In this document: piece by piece, positions 23,935-33,665 of the stretch
How positions within the stretch are numbered: the stretch's first letter is position 1
How the letters are laid out: each line of letters begins with the position of its first letter
Notes under the pieces: model-generated
Databases searched by the model: none
What the model was told of the DNA's origin: nothing
The model's input: the letters and a program-made list of their open reading frames with translations, nothing else
Program-made: the position numbers and the translations under genes
From: Scalesia atractyloides
Lineage: Eukaryota; Streptophyta; Magnoliopsida; Asterales; Asteraceae
Direction of reading: 5' to 3'
Assembly (NCBI GenBank): GCA_947069175.1
Contig: CAMTDV010000013.1
Span: 29,701,857 to 29,765,856, forward strand
DNA: 64,000 nucleotides

Positions 23935-24003
23935 GCTGAGTGAGGCTCGAACCCGAGACCTCCCGTACGCGTGCACGCAGCTCTACCAACTGAGCTACGT
24001 GTC
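23935..24003 (-). other. tRNA-like module 1 in gag-only LTR
   Basis: On the minus strand there is an A box TAGCTCAGTTGG (23986-23997) with D-arm pairing GCTC/GAGC, then a B box GGGTTCGAGCC (23944-23954). Both fit Pol III internal promoter consensus at tRNA spacing. The anticodon stem and T stem pair poorly, so it is tRNA-derived rather than a functional tRNA. A second copy is at 30633-30701. Confidence 0.7.
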
Positions 24004-24099
24004 TAACCCGTTATATATCCGATTTTAATTATATATATACACTAATTAGTTTAAACAGAAATCCTTTTTATTTTAAAAACAGTTTAAACGAAACGGTCA

Positions 24100-24172
24100 T
24101 GCACACCACAGGTCTCGAACCCGGGACCTGTGGTTCAATCCAACACACAGTCCACCGCTGGACTGTGTGTTC
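24100..24172 (-). other. tRNA-like module 2 with perfect hairpin
   Basis: B box GGGTTCGAGACC on the minus strand (24111-24122). The A-box-like CAGTCCAGCGGT sits inside a perfect 12-bp hairpin, ACACACAGTCCA / TGGACTGTGTGT with a 4-nt loop (24143-24170). A second copy is at 30798-30870. Confidence 0.65.
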
Positions 24173-24271
24173 AACATGTTATAATATTCGGTTTTTATTA
24201 TACTTAAATACAAAATAGATATTTCCTTTTCTGCCTTATTTAAAAGAAAAGATAATTGTCCGAGTCGGTGC

Positions 24272-24342
24272 TGAGGACCGGACTCGAACTCGTGACCTGT
24301 GATATAAACAAACACACAGTCCACCGCTGGACTGTGTGTCTA
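24272..24342 (-). other. tRNA-like module 3 with perfect hairpin
   Basis: B box GAGTTCGAGTC (24281-24291) and the same 12-bp hairpin at 24312-24339. It is spaced about 165 bp from modules 2 and 4, showing tandem triplication. A second copy is at 30970-31040. Confidence 0.65.
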
Positions 24343-24437
24343 ACTTGGTTATTATTCTGGTTATCAATATACTTAACATATAACTAAGGCGATCCGGTTC
24401 AGTAACAAAAAAATGCATTTTATTAAGGCAGCGTGTG

Positions 24438-24508
24438 TGAGACGGGAATCGAACTCGAGACGTTTTGCGTTTTATATGTGCACACAGTCCACCGCTGGAC
24501 TGTGTGTC
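24438..24508 (-). other. tRNA-like module 4 with perfect hairpin
   Basis: B box GAGTTCGATTCCC (24444-24456) and an 11-bp hairpin at 24481-24506. The hairpin is unchanged while the DNA between modules has diverged. A second copy is at 31136-31206. Confidence 0.65.
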
Positions 24509-24947
24509 TAACCCGATTAATTTCATGATTTTAATTAAACTTATATGATAACAAGTCTTCATCTTCTTCACCGAAAGAATAACCAGAAATCGGTGACAGA
24601 CTGGTTCAAGATTTTATCCGTTTTATTAGTGTTTTACCGTCGATTAAGATAAGATAAAAGTGAAAGGAAAGGAAACTGAGCGGAGAAATATACCGACTGA
24701 ACTCTCTGTTTTCCGGCAGAAAATCCGGCGACTGAATTCAACTCCGGCGACGTGTTCCTTGTAGTAGCTAGTCTCCAGAAAACTTGGAAAAAGGTAAGGG
24801 TGACTTCGGTGAAGGTTTAGGGGATTCAATAAAGCTCAGGGATTAAAACACGGTTTTCCGGCGAAAAACAGGAAAGTTCCGGCGAGTGAAAATACGCCGT
24901 GAAAAGATGTGATTTTTGAGCGAAAGTGTTTGTCGTCGGTTGTGGGT

Positions 24948-24957
24948 CAATTTATAG
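24948..24957 (-). promoter_or_regulatory. TATA motif of gag-only element, 3' LTR copy
   Basis: CCTATAAATT read on the minus strand. Transcription would start near 24920 and run leftward through the tRNA-like modules, so all of them would lie in the transcribed part of the LTR. The 5' LTR copy is at 31646-31655. Confidence 0.5.
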
Positions 24958-25211
24958 GGGAAAATCGCAATGTATTTGGTCTGATTTTGGACTGTATTCA
25001 ACGGTTTAATTTTTCCGGCGGTTTTGAAATGTGTCGCGGACTTCAAACATCGGTTATAACCGATAAGTGATTAAAGGTTTACGTTATAACGTAAATTGTA
25101 GTTAAGATTCGCGGAAACTCCGGGATTCCGACGACTGAAACGATTGGGCGCCGGTTTTGAATTTGTAAAGTTATTATATCAATTAAATGTTTGAAATATA
25201 TAACAAACAAA

Positions 25212-25290
25212 GCAGTTGGCGCAGTGGTTTGTGTGTGAGTTGTTAAGTCATTGCCTGACTCGGTACAGACCCGGGTTCGAAACCCGGCTG
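25212..25290 (+). other. tRNA-like module 5, opposite strand
   Basis: On the plus strand there is an A box TTGGCGCAGTGG (25216-25227) and a perfect T-arm CCGGG-TTCGAAA-CCCGG (25271-25287). This is the best preserved B box of the five. Its direction is opposite to the LTR. The acceptor stem does not pair. A second copy is at 31910-31988. Confidence 0.7.
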
Positions 25291-26097
25291 AAACAAATCA
25301 TTTTTATTTTGCGTTTTTTGACAGTTTTTCAAAAACTAAATATATGTTCGCGTATAATAATTGATTACGGATCGTTTAAAAATATTTTGGGCATTTAATT
25401 CGCAACGAAAATTTTGACTGACTGTTCGGTTGATAAACGGAGCGGGTTTGGTAAATCCGTTTTTGACGGATGTTACAGTATCCCCTGCTTTTTAGAAATT
25501 TCGTCCCGAAATTTAAATAATGATATATTTTGACTATAAGAATAATGATGTTTTGTTTGACAGTTGTATGCTCAGAAAAATGAGGGTTTAAATTTTTGTT
25601 CGAGGCGGTAACGTTCCTTGTAAAGGTTAAGTACCCTATTCAGGAATCGCTTTTTGTTGCCTACTGTATGAATATTGATAAACAGGAATGATTCGCTAAA
25701 AATGATATCATGCATAAGGGTTTAGATACGTTTGGGAAAAATATGGTTACATCCTAAGGCAAAACTTCTAACACTACAATCTACATGGAACATAAATAAA
25801 AACACAACAGCTGATATCCAAACATGAATGAACACATCATCAAATATTTGAACATGAATATAACAGCAAATATTCGAACATGAATGAACACATCAGCAAA
25901 TATTTGAACATGAATAAACACAACAGCAAATATTTGAACCACATTCTGATAACATATATGTTTGAACGATGGAAGTTCCTCTCTCGTTTGTTATGATGAG
26001 AGGTTAATTTATGTAGAAATGGAACACAATCCAATCTCTTTAAATAACATGATGATATAAATGTATCACAAATTCCAACCAAGGCAATAATAAATCC

Positions 26098-26225
26098 TAC
26101 ATGGAACTTCTCATAACCGCCTGATAATGCCTCTGATCCTTTGGCAAGAATACTTATATATAGGAAGTACCAGCGGCGTATCCACCATATTCTTGCCAAA
26201 TTTTCATTAGTTTTATCCACAAGTT
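26098..26225 (-). repeat. Hairpin repeat copy 1
   Basis: Arms TTTGGCAAGAATA (26140-26152) and TATTCTTGCCAAA (26188-26200) are perfectly complementary, with a 35-nt loop. Confidence 0.85.
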
Positions 26226-26261
26226 ATGATTGGTTACCAAGAAACTAATAAATCCTACATA

Positions 26262-26385
26262 GAACTTCTCATAACCATCCATTAATGCCTCTGATCCTTT
26301 GACAAGAATACTTATATATAGGAAGTACCAGCGGCGTATCCACCATATTCTTGTCAAATTTTCATTGGTTTTAACAGTGAATTAT
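26262..26385 (-). repeat. Hairpin repeat copy 2
   Basis: Arms TTTGACAAGAATA (26298-26310) and TATTCTTGTCAAA (26346-26358) are perfectly complementary. One G-C pair of copy 1 has become A-T, with both arms changed. Confidence 0.85.
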
Positions 26386-26449
26386 GATTAGTCCTATAAC
26401 TCTACAATCAATACAACAAACATAAATTACTGAAATGAAATATATCTGC

Positions 26450-27195
26450 GCGATCAAGGCTCAATCGAACGGAGCCGATCGTATTGCATGTACTGAAAAT
26501 AAAATGGATGTGCGCTCAAGGCTCAATCAAACGGAGCCGAACGTATTGAATGTACTGAAATTGAAATTGTGTGCTCAAGGCTCAATCAAACGGAGCCGAA
26601 CATATTGAATGTACTGAAATTGAAATTGTGTGCTCAAGGCTCAATCAAACGGAGCCGAACATATTGCATGTACTGAATATGAATAACTTAACCACACAAA
26701 CAGCCTATGCATGGAACCTCTCATAACCGCCTGATAATGCCTCCGATTATTTGACAAGAATACTTATATATAGGAAGTACCATCGGCGTATCCACCATAC
26801 CCTTGTCAAATTTTCATTGACTTTATCCGCAAGTTATGGTTAGTTCGATGCGACTCTACTACAAACACCACAACCACAAGATACTGATAATGAAATTGTA
26901 TGTGCGCTCAAGGCTCAATCAAACGGAGCCGAACGTATTGCATGAACTTGAAATGTAAATAAATCTGTGTACTCAAGGCTCAATCAAACGGAGCCGAGCA
27001 TATTGCATGAACTGGAAATGTAAATAAATCTGTGTACTCAAGGCTCAATCAAACGGAGCCGAGCATATTGCATGAACTGGAAATGTAAATAAATCTGTGT
27101 ACTCAAGGCTCAATCAAACGGAGCCGAGCATATTGCATGTATTGAAATGTAATATTACGTAACCGATCAAGGCTCAACAAACGGAGCCGATCGTG
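26450..27195 (-). repeat. Nine-copy array with GGCTC/GAGCC hairpin
   Basis: The left arm GGCTC starts at 26458, 26520, 26579, 26639, 26912, 26977, 27042, 27107 and 27171, each followed nine bases later (eight in the last copy) by GAGCC. Units are about 60-65 bp. The first and last copies have CGATC and GATCG just outside, which lengthen the stem. Copies 6-8 are nearly identical, so that part amplified recently. Confidence 0.85.
26705..26830 (-). repeat. Hairpin repeat copy 3
   Basis: Arms TTTGACAAGAATA (26750-26762) and TACCCTTGTCAAA (26798-26810). The two changed bases give G-U wobble pairs in minus-strand RNA but A-C mismatches in plus-strand RNA. Confidence 0.85.
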
Positions 27196-27353
27196 CGGGC
27201 ACGCCAAGATCAACCACATAATAAAATGGGGATCCAACTCAACCTCGATGGATGGGGAGCCACGGCCTCGGCAAAATCGTATACTGAAAACAATATATAT
27301 AATATACCATAATTACTCTAACAGTCTACACATGTGTTAAAGAAAACATAAGA

Positions 27354-28742
27354 CTAAACAACAGGAGTTGAATCTGGATCTTCGGCGAAAAGGACTAGCT
27401 GAGTATCTTCGTTTGGGCCGTCATTATCTTCGACAGGGTTGGCGTTGATATTGAAGACTCTTCCTCTTGCTGGTGGCATAGTGGTTGGGTTTTCTTGGTT
27501 TACTTGGTTAACTGGGTTTGATTGGGCTTGAGTGTTGATAACGTTTACCAATTGAGGGCATGTGTTTCTAAAGTGGGTAGGGTCGCCACAATTGAAGCAA
27601 GCTCGAGCATATGGAAACATGGGGTATTGAGGTTGGTGATAAGCTTGGGCCATGTTTTGAGTAGGGGAAAAGGTTTGGTCTTGAAAGGTGCGACAAACAT
27701 TGCTCAAATGACCATAACGTCCACAAGTTGTACATAGCCGGCAAGGTAAAGTAAGGGGATGGTGATAAAAACAGTGGTTGCATTGAGGGTGAGGTCCAAG
27801 ATATGGTTTCTTATTTGGGTAAGCTGAGTTGGGTGCCACCTGGGTGATTGGGACAGCTCGGATGGGTATAGCGTGAAAAACTGGTTGATTTCGTTGAGTA
27901 GCAGCGAAAAGCCGCCCGACTCTTCTTCTCTTAGGTTTGGGTTGAGAAGGGGATTCGGGTTGAGAAGGGGATTCGGAGGTTTCAGTTGATTCTTTATCCT
28001 TCTTCTTCTCTTCCTCGAAGTCTTTGTTTCGGATTCGGTTCTCGGTGAGCTCTATTGCTAGCTCCATTGCTGCTTCCAAAGTTGCAGGCTTGGTACTTAT
28101 CACGGGGTCTTGAATCTTTGACGGAAGACCACGAATGTAGTGCTCGATCAAACGGTAGGGGGGAGTAAACATGTTGGGAACCATTTGATGTAATTCGAGG
28201 AACCTTTTGTTGTAGGTGGTGTGGTCTCCTTCCACTTGCCTCAATGAGTAAAATTCATCTTCTAGCTTCTTGATTTCGCTCCTTGGGCAAAATCGTCTGG
28301 TCATGATTTCCTTCAATTCGTTCCAAGTTAAGGACATAGCATCTTCAACACCTCGTTTGGCCTTCTCTGTATTCCACCAAGTAAGTGCTATCCCATATAG
28401 TCGACTGGTAGCATAACGCGCTTTGCGATCATCAGGGCAATCGCAATTTAGAAAAGTATTCTCCATTTCTTCAAACCAATGGAGGAGTGCGGTGACACCT
28501 TCAGTCCCTTTATATTTCGGAGGGTCGCATGATTTGAAATGCTTGTAGGTGCATTTAGTGGTGTTTGGGGAAGAGTTGAAAATGTTTTGGTTTGCTTGGT
28601 TGACAGGATTATTGGTAAGTGTTTGTTGAACTTGGATTACAATATTGGGTATTACAGCAGCCATTTGTTGAGCGATTAAGGTAGCCATGCGTTCGCGGGC
28701 TTTTCTTGCTCTCGTCTTCCTACGGGCGAGGTTAGAAGACAT
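27354..28742 (-). CDS. gag polyprotein, intact (gag-only gypsy element)
   Basis: A 462-codon open frame without interruption. Residues about 1-60 are basic, then Ala/Gln-rich. Residues about 70-230 form the retrotransposon capsid (gag) domain: CDPPKYKGTEGVTALLHWF, LTWNELKEIMTRRFCPRSE and YRLIEHYIRGLPSKIQD. A Lys/Glu/Ser/Pro-rich linker follows. Two zinc-binding clusters lie at about 345-360 (CTTCGRYGHLSNVC) and 390-405 (CFNCGDPTHFRNTC), both CCHC-like. The C-terminus is acidic. The product would bind the element RNA and form particles. The ATG follows TCATTGTAG, a good splice acceptor, so a leader intron is possible. No protease or pol follows. The frame is intact, as expected for a recent copy whose gag may still matter. 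Confidence 0.92.
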   Translation of the reverse strand: MSSNLARRKTRARKARERMATLIAQQMAAVIPNIVIQVQQTLTNNPVNQANQNIFNSSPNTTKCTYKHFKSCDPPKYKGTEGVTALLHWFEEMENTFLNCDCPDDRKARYATSRLYGIALTWWNTEKAKRGVEDAMSLTWNELKEIMTRRFCPRSEIKKLEDEFYSLRQVEGDHTTYNKRFLELHQMVPNMFTPPYRLIEHYIRGLPSKIQDPVISTKPATLEAAMELAIELTENRIRNKDFEEEKKKDKESTETSESPSQPESPSQPKPKRRRVGRLFAATQRNQPVFHAIPIRAVPITQVAPNSAYPNKKPYLGPHPQCNHCFYHHPLTLPCRLCTTCGRYGHLSNVCRTFQDQTFSPTQNMAQAYHQPQYPMFPYARACFNCGDPTHFRNTCPQLVNVINTQAQSNPVNQVNQENPTTMPPARGRVFNINANPVEDNDGPNEDTQLVLFAEDPDSTPVV

Positions 28743-29523
28743 CTACAATGAATACATGACAAGGGTATGAGTTGGATGCTTTTGAGATCGTGGGTCGCAT
28801 TCAAGAATGAACATTCATAAAATAATTATACAAAAATACTACATCCATAGGATGTCTTTGGCTTTGCTCGCTGTTAGGCCCGTCATGCCGCCATACTTTA
28901 CCTTATGTAATCATGTGGGCCCCCATGAATTACCGGTTTTTCATATGGTTCGCACGGTTTCTGCCTGGTTGCGTACACAAAACCCGGTGAAAATCGAGAA
29001 ATATGTATACAACGTGTGATGTTCGGAATGTGTCCAGGTGTAGACACGGTGACACCTCAAAGTAGGGTTAGTTCGAACGACGTTTGGTGTGGCATGCTTT
29101 GGCCTAATAGGTCCTTCGTACTCTCATCGTTGGTCCCCAGGTAGGCAAACTGGTCCGTTATATTGGATTTATACGAATGCCAGCCTAGACAGGACGTTCC
29201 GACTACCGGTACTTGTACCCTTCCAGTTACTACATGCCCGTCGCAGAACTTACTTTGATGAGAATTGAAAATTGCATAAAATCTTTGGATAACGAGAGTA
29301 TGAAAATAAATTGAACACATGAACATCGATATATGTATAATGAATATGTATATATGTATAATGAATATGTATATGAGCATGTATGTTTGACTGAAATGTA
29401 AACAAATATGAAACAAATAAATATCACAAGTTTGTATGTAACCACCAAATAAATTTAAAATTTAGGCAGACTATAGTATAGGCTCTAAGGGTCTAATAAC
29501 CTATCCTATATCCCTATAGTCAT
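28743..29523 (-). other. 5' leader of gag-only element
   Basis: The untranslated region between the primer site and gag is about 780 bp. It has no gene and includes AT-rich tandem ATGTATATGTATAATGAAT repeats at 29330-29385. Confidence 0.7.
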
Positions 29524-29536
29524 GGCTCTGATACCA
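29524..29536 (-). other. Primer-binding site (initiator Met tRNA), gag-only element
   Basis: Minus-strand TGGTATCAGAGCC begins three bases inside the end of the 5' LTR (29540). Confidence 0.9.
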
Positions 29537-29539
29537 ATC

Positions 29540-32175
29540 TGTCACACCCCAACCCGCAGCGGATAAGGTGATCGGGGCATGATTGGGTTATCATCAAAGC
29601 TCATGACATTTATTAAATGTTTCATATTCATTAATACAAATTAAATGAAAGTTTACAATGATTGCTACAACATGATCTAACTAACAATCTAACTCCTTTG
29701 TTTCTCTTCTAAGGCATATCCTATGCTATCCTTGCTTCAACCTGTTCACCTGTATCATGTGTAAAAAGGTTTTTGGATCAACATAATGTTGGCGAGTGAA
29801 TCCTATGGAAAACATTTGAACAATTCATTTAAATTGATTATGAAATATGTGCACAACCAAACATGAATAAAATTAGATGTAACTTGATCAACAATCATAA
29901 TATGTTAAATGAAACACTCATGAATAATAATGGAACAATTAAAGGCACGCGATGCTCAACTCGTCTCTCACGAGGAGCTGAGGGGCCTGATGAATGAATT
30001 GCATAAACATGATTATATGAATAACACAACCACAAACAATATAAACTCAATGATACACACATGAATAATAATGAATTTGAATTGAAGCACGCGATGTTCT
30101 ACTCGATTCCCACGAGGAACTGATGGGCTTAATGTATGAGTTTCATGTAATTTGACAAACGGAATATAAATAAATCACAACAATAAATCAATCTAAGTTT
30201 AAGTCATGATGTGGTATGGCACAAGTTTAAATAAATAAATTAATTAATTCAAAACACATGACACACCCCAAAACGTGTAATTTAAAAGGGGGAATTGTAA
30301 GATTCACTCACAGTGGGTGCGTTCGGTTGATGATGATGAATGCACGCGAAGTGGTTTTAACCACGAGTGAGATTTAACCTAGATAAATCGCATTATGGTT
30401 TGGTGAGTAAACGGATTTTATTAAACTATTTTAGTAGGATTGTTGGGTGTATTTTTGTGAGTTTGAGGCTATTTTCAAATCTTAAAAATGTTATTTTTAA
30501 GTATTTATAATTGATTTTTACTTAAAATAATTAAATAAAAATAATAAAAATATTTTATTTTTTTCTGCTACAGTAACATTGACCAGTTGACTTTGACTGG
30601 TCGTTGACCGGTTTTGAGGCATATTGTTGTGCGCTGAGTGAGGCTCGAACCCGAGACCTCCCGTACGCGTGCACGCAGCTCTACCAACTGAGCTACGTGT
30701 CTAACCCGTTATATATCCGATTTTAATTATATATATACACTAATTAGTTTAAACAGAAATCCTTTTTATTTTAAAAACAGTTTAAACGAAACGGTCATGC
30801 ACACCACAGGTCTCGAACCCGGGACCTGTGGTTCAATCCAACACACAGTCCACCGCTGGACTGTGTGTTCAACATGTTATAATATTCGGTTTTTATTATA
30901 CTTAAATACAAAATAGATATTTCCTTTTCTGCCTTATTTAAAAGAAAAGATAATTGTCCGAGTCGGTGCTGAGGACCGGACTCGAACTCGTGACCTGTGA
31001 TATAAACAAACACACAGTCCACCGCTGGACTGTGTGTCTAACTTGGTTATTATTCTGGTTATCAATATACTTAACATATAACTAAGGCGATCCGGTTCAG
31101 TAACAAAAAAATGCATTTTATTAAGGCAGCGTGTGTGAGACGGGAATCGAACTCGAGACGTTTTGCGTTTTATATGTGCACACAGTCCACCGCTGGACTG
31201 TGTGTCTAACCCGATTAATTTCATGATTTTAATTAAACTTATATGATAACAAGTCTTCATCTTCTTCACCGAAAGAATAACCAGAAATCGGTGACAGACT
31301 GGTTCAAGATTTTATCCGTTTTATTAGTGTTTTACCGTCGATTAAGATAAGATAAAAGTGAAAGGAAAGGAAACTGAGCGGAGAAATATACCGACTGAAC
31401 TCTCTGTTTTCCGGCAGAAAATCCGGCGACTGAATTCAACTCCGGCGACGTGTTCCTTGTAGTAGCTAGTCTCCAGAAAACTTGGAAAAAGGTAAGGGTG
31501 ACTTCGGTGAAGGTTTAGGGGATTCAATAAAGCTCAGGGATTAAAACACGGTTTTCCGGCGAAAAACAGGAAAGTTCCGGCGAGTGAAAATACGCCGTGA
31601 AAAGATGTGATTTTTGAGCGAAAGTGTTTGTCGTCGGTTGTGGGTCAATTTATAGGGGAAAATCGCAATGTATTTGGTCTGATTTTGGACTGTATTCAAC
31701 GGTTTAATTTTTCCGGCGGTTTTGAAATGTGTCGCGGACTTCAAACATCGGTTATAACCGATAAGTGATTAAAGGTTTACGTTATAACGTAAATTGTAGT
31801 TAAGATTCGCGGAAACTCCGGGATTCCGACGACTGAAACGATTGGGCGCCGGTTTTGAATTTGTAAAGTTATTATATCAATTAAATGTTTGAAATATATA
31901 ACAAACAAAGCAGTTGGCGCAGTGGTTTGTGTGTGAGTTGTTAAGTCATTGCCTGACTCGGTACAGACCCGGGTTCGAAACCCGGCTGAAACAAATCATT
32001 TTTATTTTGCGTTTTTTGACAGTTTTTCAAAAACTAAATATATGTTCGCGTATAATAATTGATTACGGATCGTTTAAAAATATTTTGGGCATTTAATTCG
32101 CAACGAAAATTTTGACTGACTGTTCGGTTGATAAACGGAGCGGGTTTGGTAAATCCGTTTTTGACGGATGTTACA
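29540..32175 (-). repeat. 5' LTR of gag-only element
   Basis: 2636 bp, matching 22843-25477 apart from two run-length changes. tRNA-like modules lie at 30633-30701, 30798-30870, 30970-31040 and 31136-31206 (minus) and 31910-31988 (plus), with a TATA motif at 31646-31655. Confidence 0.92.
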
Positions 32176-32180
32176 ATTAC

Positions 32181-32298
32181 GACTTGAGAATTGAATTAGA
32201 TGAACCAATTAAGAGATTTGTTTTGTTGTTATTGAGGTGAGTAATATATAGTTTGTTTGCTTGGGGACAATCAAAGGTAAGTGTGGGAATGTGATTAA
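32181..32298 (+). other. Athila 3' end and polypurine-type primer region
   Basis: This resumes the Athila element after the inner insertion. TTGGGGACAATC and AAGTGTGGGAATG lie just before the 3' LTR, the usual place of the plus-strand primer. Confidence 0.65.
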
Positions 32299-33660
32299 TG
32301 GGGTGAAATCCGAATGATAATGATTATAAATTGCGTGTTTTAGTTAGTTTTTGGCTGCTATGTGCGTTGAATGAGATAATTACGAGAATTGGTTGCTTTG
32401 CAGGTTAACTGGTTAATTCGGACATTTTAAGGAAGCTAGAGATAACGCAGAAGATCCGAGATACAGTTACACAGGAGAAAGTACCAATTGGGAATCGTCC
32501 GGGCCAAGAACTAACGTGGAATTGCGCAGGAATGAGTATAACGTGAAGTCGAGGGGTATACCGGTAATTAAATGGAAGATATAACAAAAAGGACCAAAAG
32601 ATGAAACCACGCCATAGCCTACGGTTAGATGATCGTAGGTTACGGTTAGATTACACCAAGAGGAAAAAGCCAGCAAGTCTTGACCGTAAGTTAAAGTCAA
32701 GAGACCGTAGCTTACGGTCACATGGTCAATTGGGACAGAATGTTGTAATCGTAGGTTACGGTCTATGGGCTGTAGCTTACGGTTGAGATGGATGAAACTC
32801 AGAACTAGCTGATCGTAGCCTACGGTCTTTGGACCGTAGCTTACGGTCAGATGGAAAAAATTTTGCATGAGTTGTTGCTGCAGCATAAGAAGGTGGATTA
32901 GGTCAATTCTGGGGATCTATCAAGAGTACGGACGAAAACCAAGATCTAGGGCTTCAAAGTTGGTGACTTTTTCACTTCCAAACATCATAATTCAACACCG
33001 AAGCATCAGCGTGATCAAGATTTCAACTTATTACCCAATCTTTGCAGTATCCAATCGAACAATGAGTGGCTAGTTCTTTGTTATGGTTCCTCCGAATGGA
33101 GGAATGTTGTAAGTCGGATATTTAGTATGTTTTGATAACCATTTTGGATTCAGTGATCTAAGCATTCGACGCTTTTCACTATGTGCTGATTATTTCTATT
33201 GTAACAATTTACATTTAATTCAGTTTGATTTGAAACCATTCAATTCCCGAGAGTTCTTGAATTGGGATCTATTTGGCTAAGGATCAGGGTTGGTTAAGTG
33301 TGAATGATGTTTATGTGATAACCTTTCATTACTTGTTAATCGGAGTACTTAGTCATTTAACATCACAATGGGTAACTCAATCCGCGCTCAGTTTATATGG
33401 TTAGATAAAATTTATTATTAGAATCTGATTATCATTCCAAAGTTCGGGGGAATCATCGTTCTCTCTATTGAATTAAAATCCAAGTTATTGTGTTTATTTT
33501 AGTATCATAACTTTTAAGTTCAAGTTCAGTGTTTATTGGGTTCAATATTTAGATTTTGTTAGTAAAACACTTTCCACAAAACTCCCTTGGTTCGATACCC
33601 GACTTATCCTATCTACGTAGTTTATTTCGGTTTTTGATTGACGCTAACGACAGTCCATCA
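32299..33660 (+). repeat. Athila-type 3' LTR
   Basis: TGGGGTGAAAT...AGTCCATCA, 1362 bp. Slightly longer than the 5' copy through indels. The palindromic site cluster is at 32612-32850. Confidence 0.88.
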
Positions 33661-33665
33661 GGCTG
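33661..33665. repeat. Target duplication GGCTG, right, of Athila-type element
   Basis: Perfect match to 10958-10962. The Tekay gag frame resumes here. Confidence 0.9.

Larger units (their letters stand above)
22843..25477 (-). repeat. 3' LTR of gag-only element
   Basis: This is the left copy on the map. Compared with 29540-32175 I find only two differences, both in short runs: CAAAACCATG against CAAAACACATG near 23557, and the A/T runs near 23850. It contains five tRNA-like modules and a minus-strand TATA motif. Confidence 0.92.
25478..27353 (-). repeat. Repeat-rich 3' region of gag-only element
   Basis: This region follows gag in sense direction and holds no coding frame of note. From 25800 to 25950 there are copies of a unit of about 35 bp built on GAACATGAAT and CAGCAAATATT. 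Three copies of a unit of about 125-160 bp hold co-varying hairpins (26098-26400 and 26705-26830). Nine copies of a unit of about 60 bp carry the GGCTC/GAGCC hairpin (26450-27190). Next to the LTR is AATTTCGGGACGAAATTT followed by a purine-rich AGCAGGGGATAC, the likely polypurine tract. Confidence 0.75.
22843..32175 (-). mobile_element. Young gag-only Ty3/gypsy element (TR-GAG type), minus strand
   Basis: The 9333-bp element has 2635/2636-bp LTRs and a perfect 5-bp TSD (ATTAC). In sense orientation (minus) the LTR starts TGTAACATCC and ends GGGTGTGACA, followed by the initiator-Met primer site (29524-29536). An intact 462-codon gag is the only gene. No RT, protease or integrase fits in the remaining 1.9 kb, which is mostly tandem repeats. 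The 3' end has AATTTCGGGACGAAATTT, a phrase typical of Tekay-like elements. It is thus non-autonomous and must have borrowed pol from a relative. Near-identical LTRs mark a very recent insertion. Confidence 0.92.
10963..33660 (+). mobile_element. Ty3/gypsy retrotransposon, Athila/Tat lineage, split by nested insertion
   Basis: The element's own DNA is 10963-22842 and 32181-33660. LTRs of about 1.3 kb (TGGGGTGAAAT...AGTCCATCA) flank an internal region with gag, protease, RT, RNase H, integrase and a further ORF after integrase. The primer-binding site TGGCATCATTGCCGGGGA matches the Asp-tRNA type used by Athila/Tat elements. The RT box FMDDFSVFG and protease box LLDLGASVSILP are also typical. 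Stops and frameshifts occur in every gene, so it is defective. Confidence 0.9.

Noticed and set aside
24097..24571. Small proteins with repeated LDTQSSGGLC segments (also 30795-31269)
   Set aside because: They are translations of the tandem hairpin modules in the LTR, not genes.
23935..25290. Functional tRNA genes in the LTR
   Set aside because: A and B boxes match, but acceptor and anticodon stems do not pair properly, so these are kept as tRNA-like modules only.
28807..29019. Plus-strand gene in the leader of the gag-only element
   Set aside because: A 70-codon frame without domains, antisense to the element leader; treated as chance.
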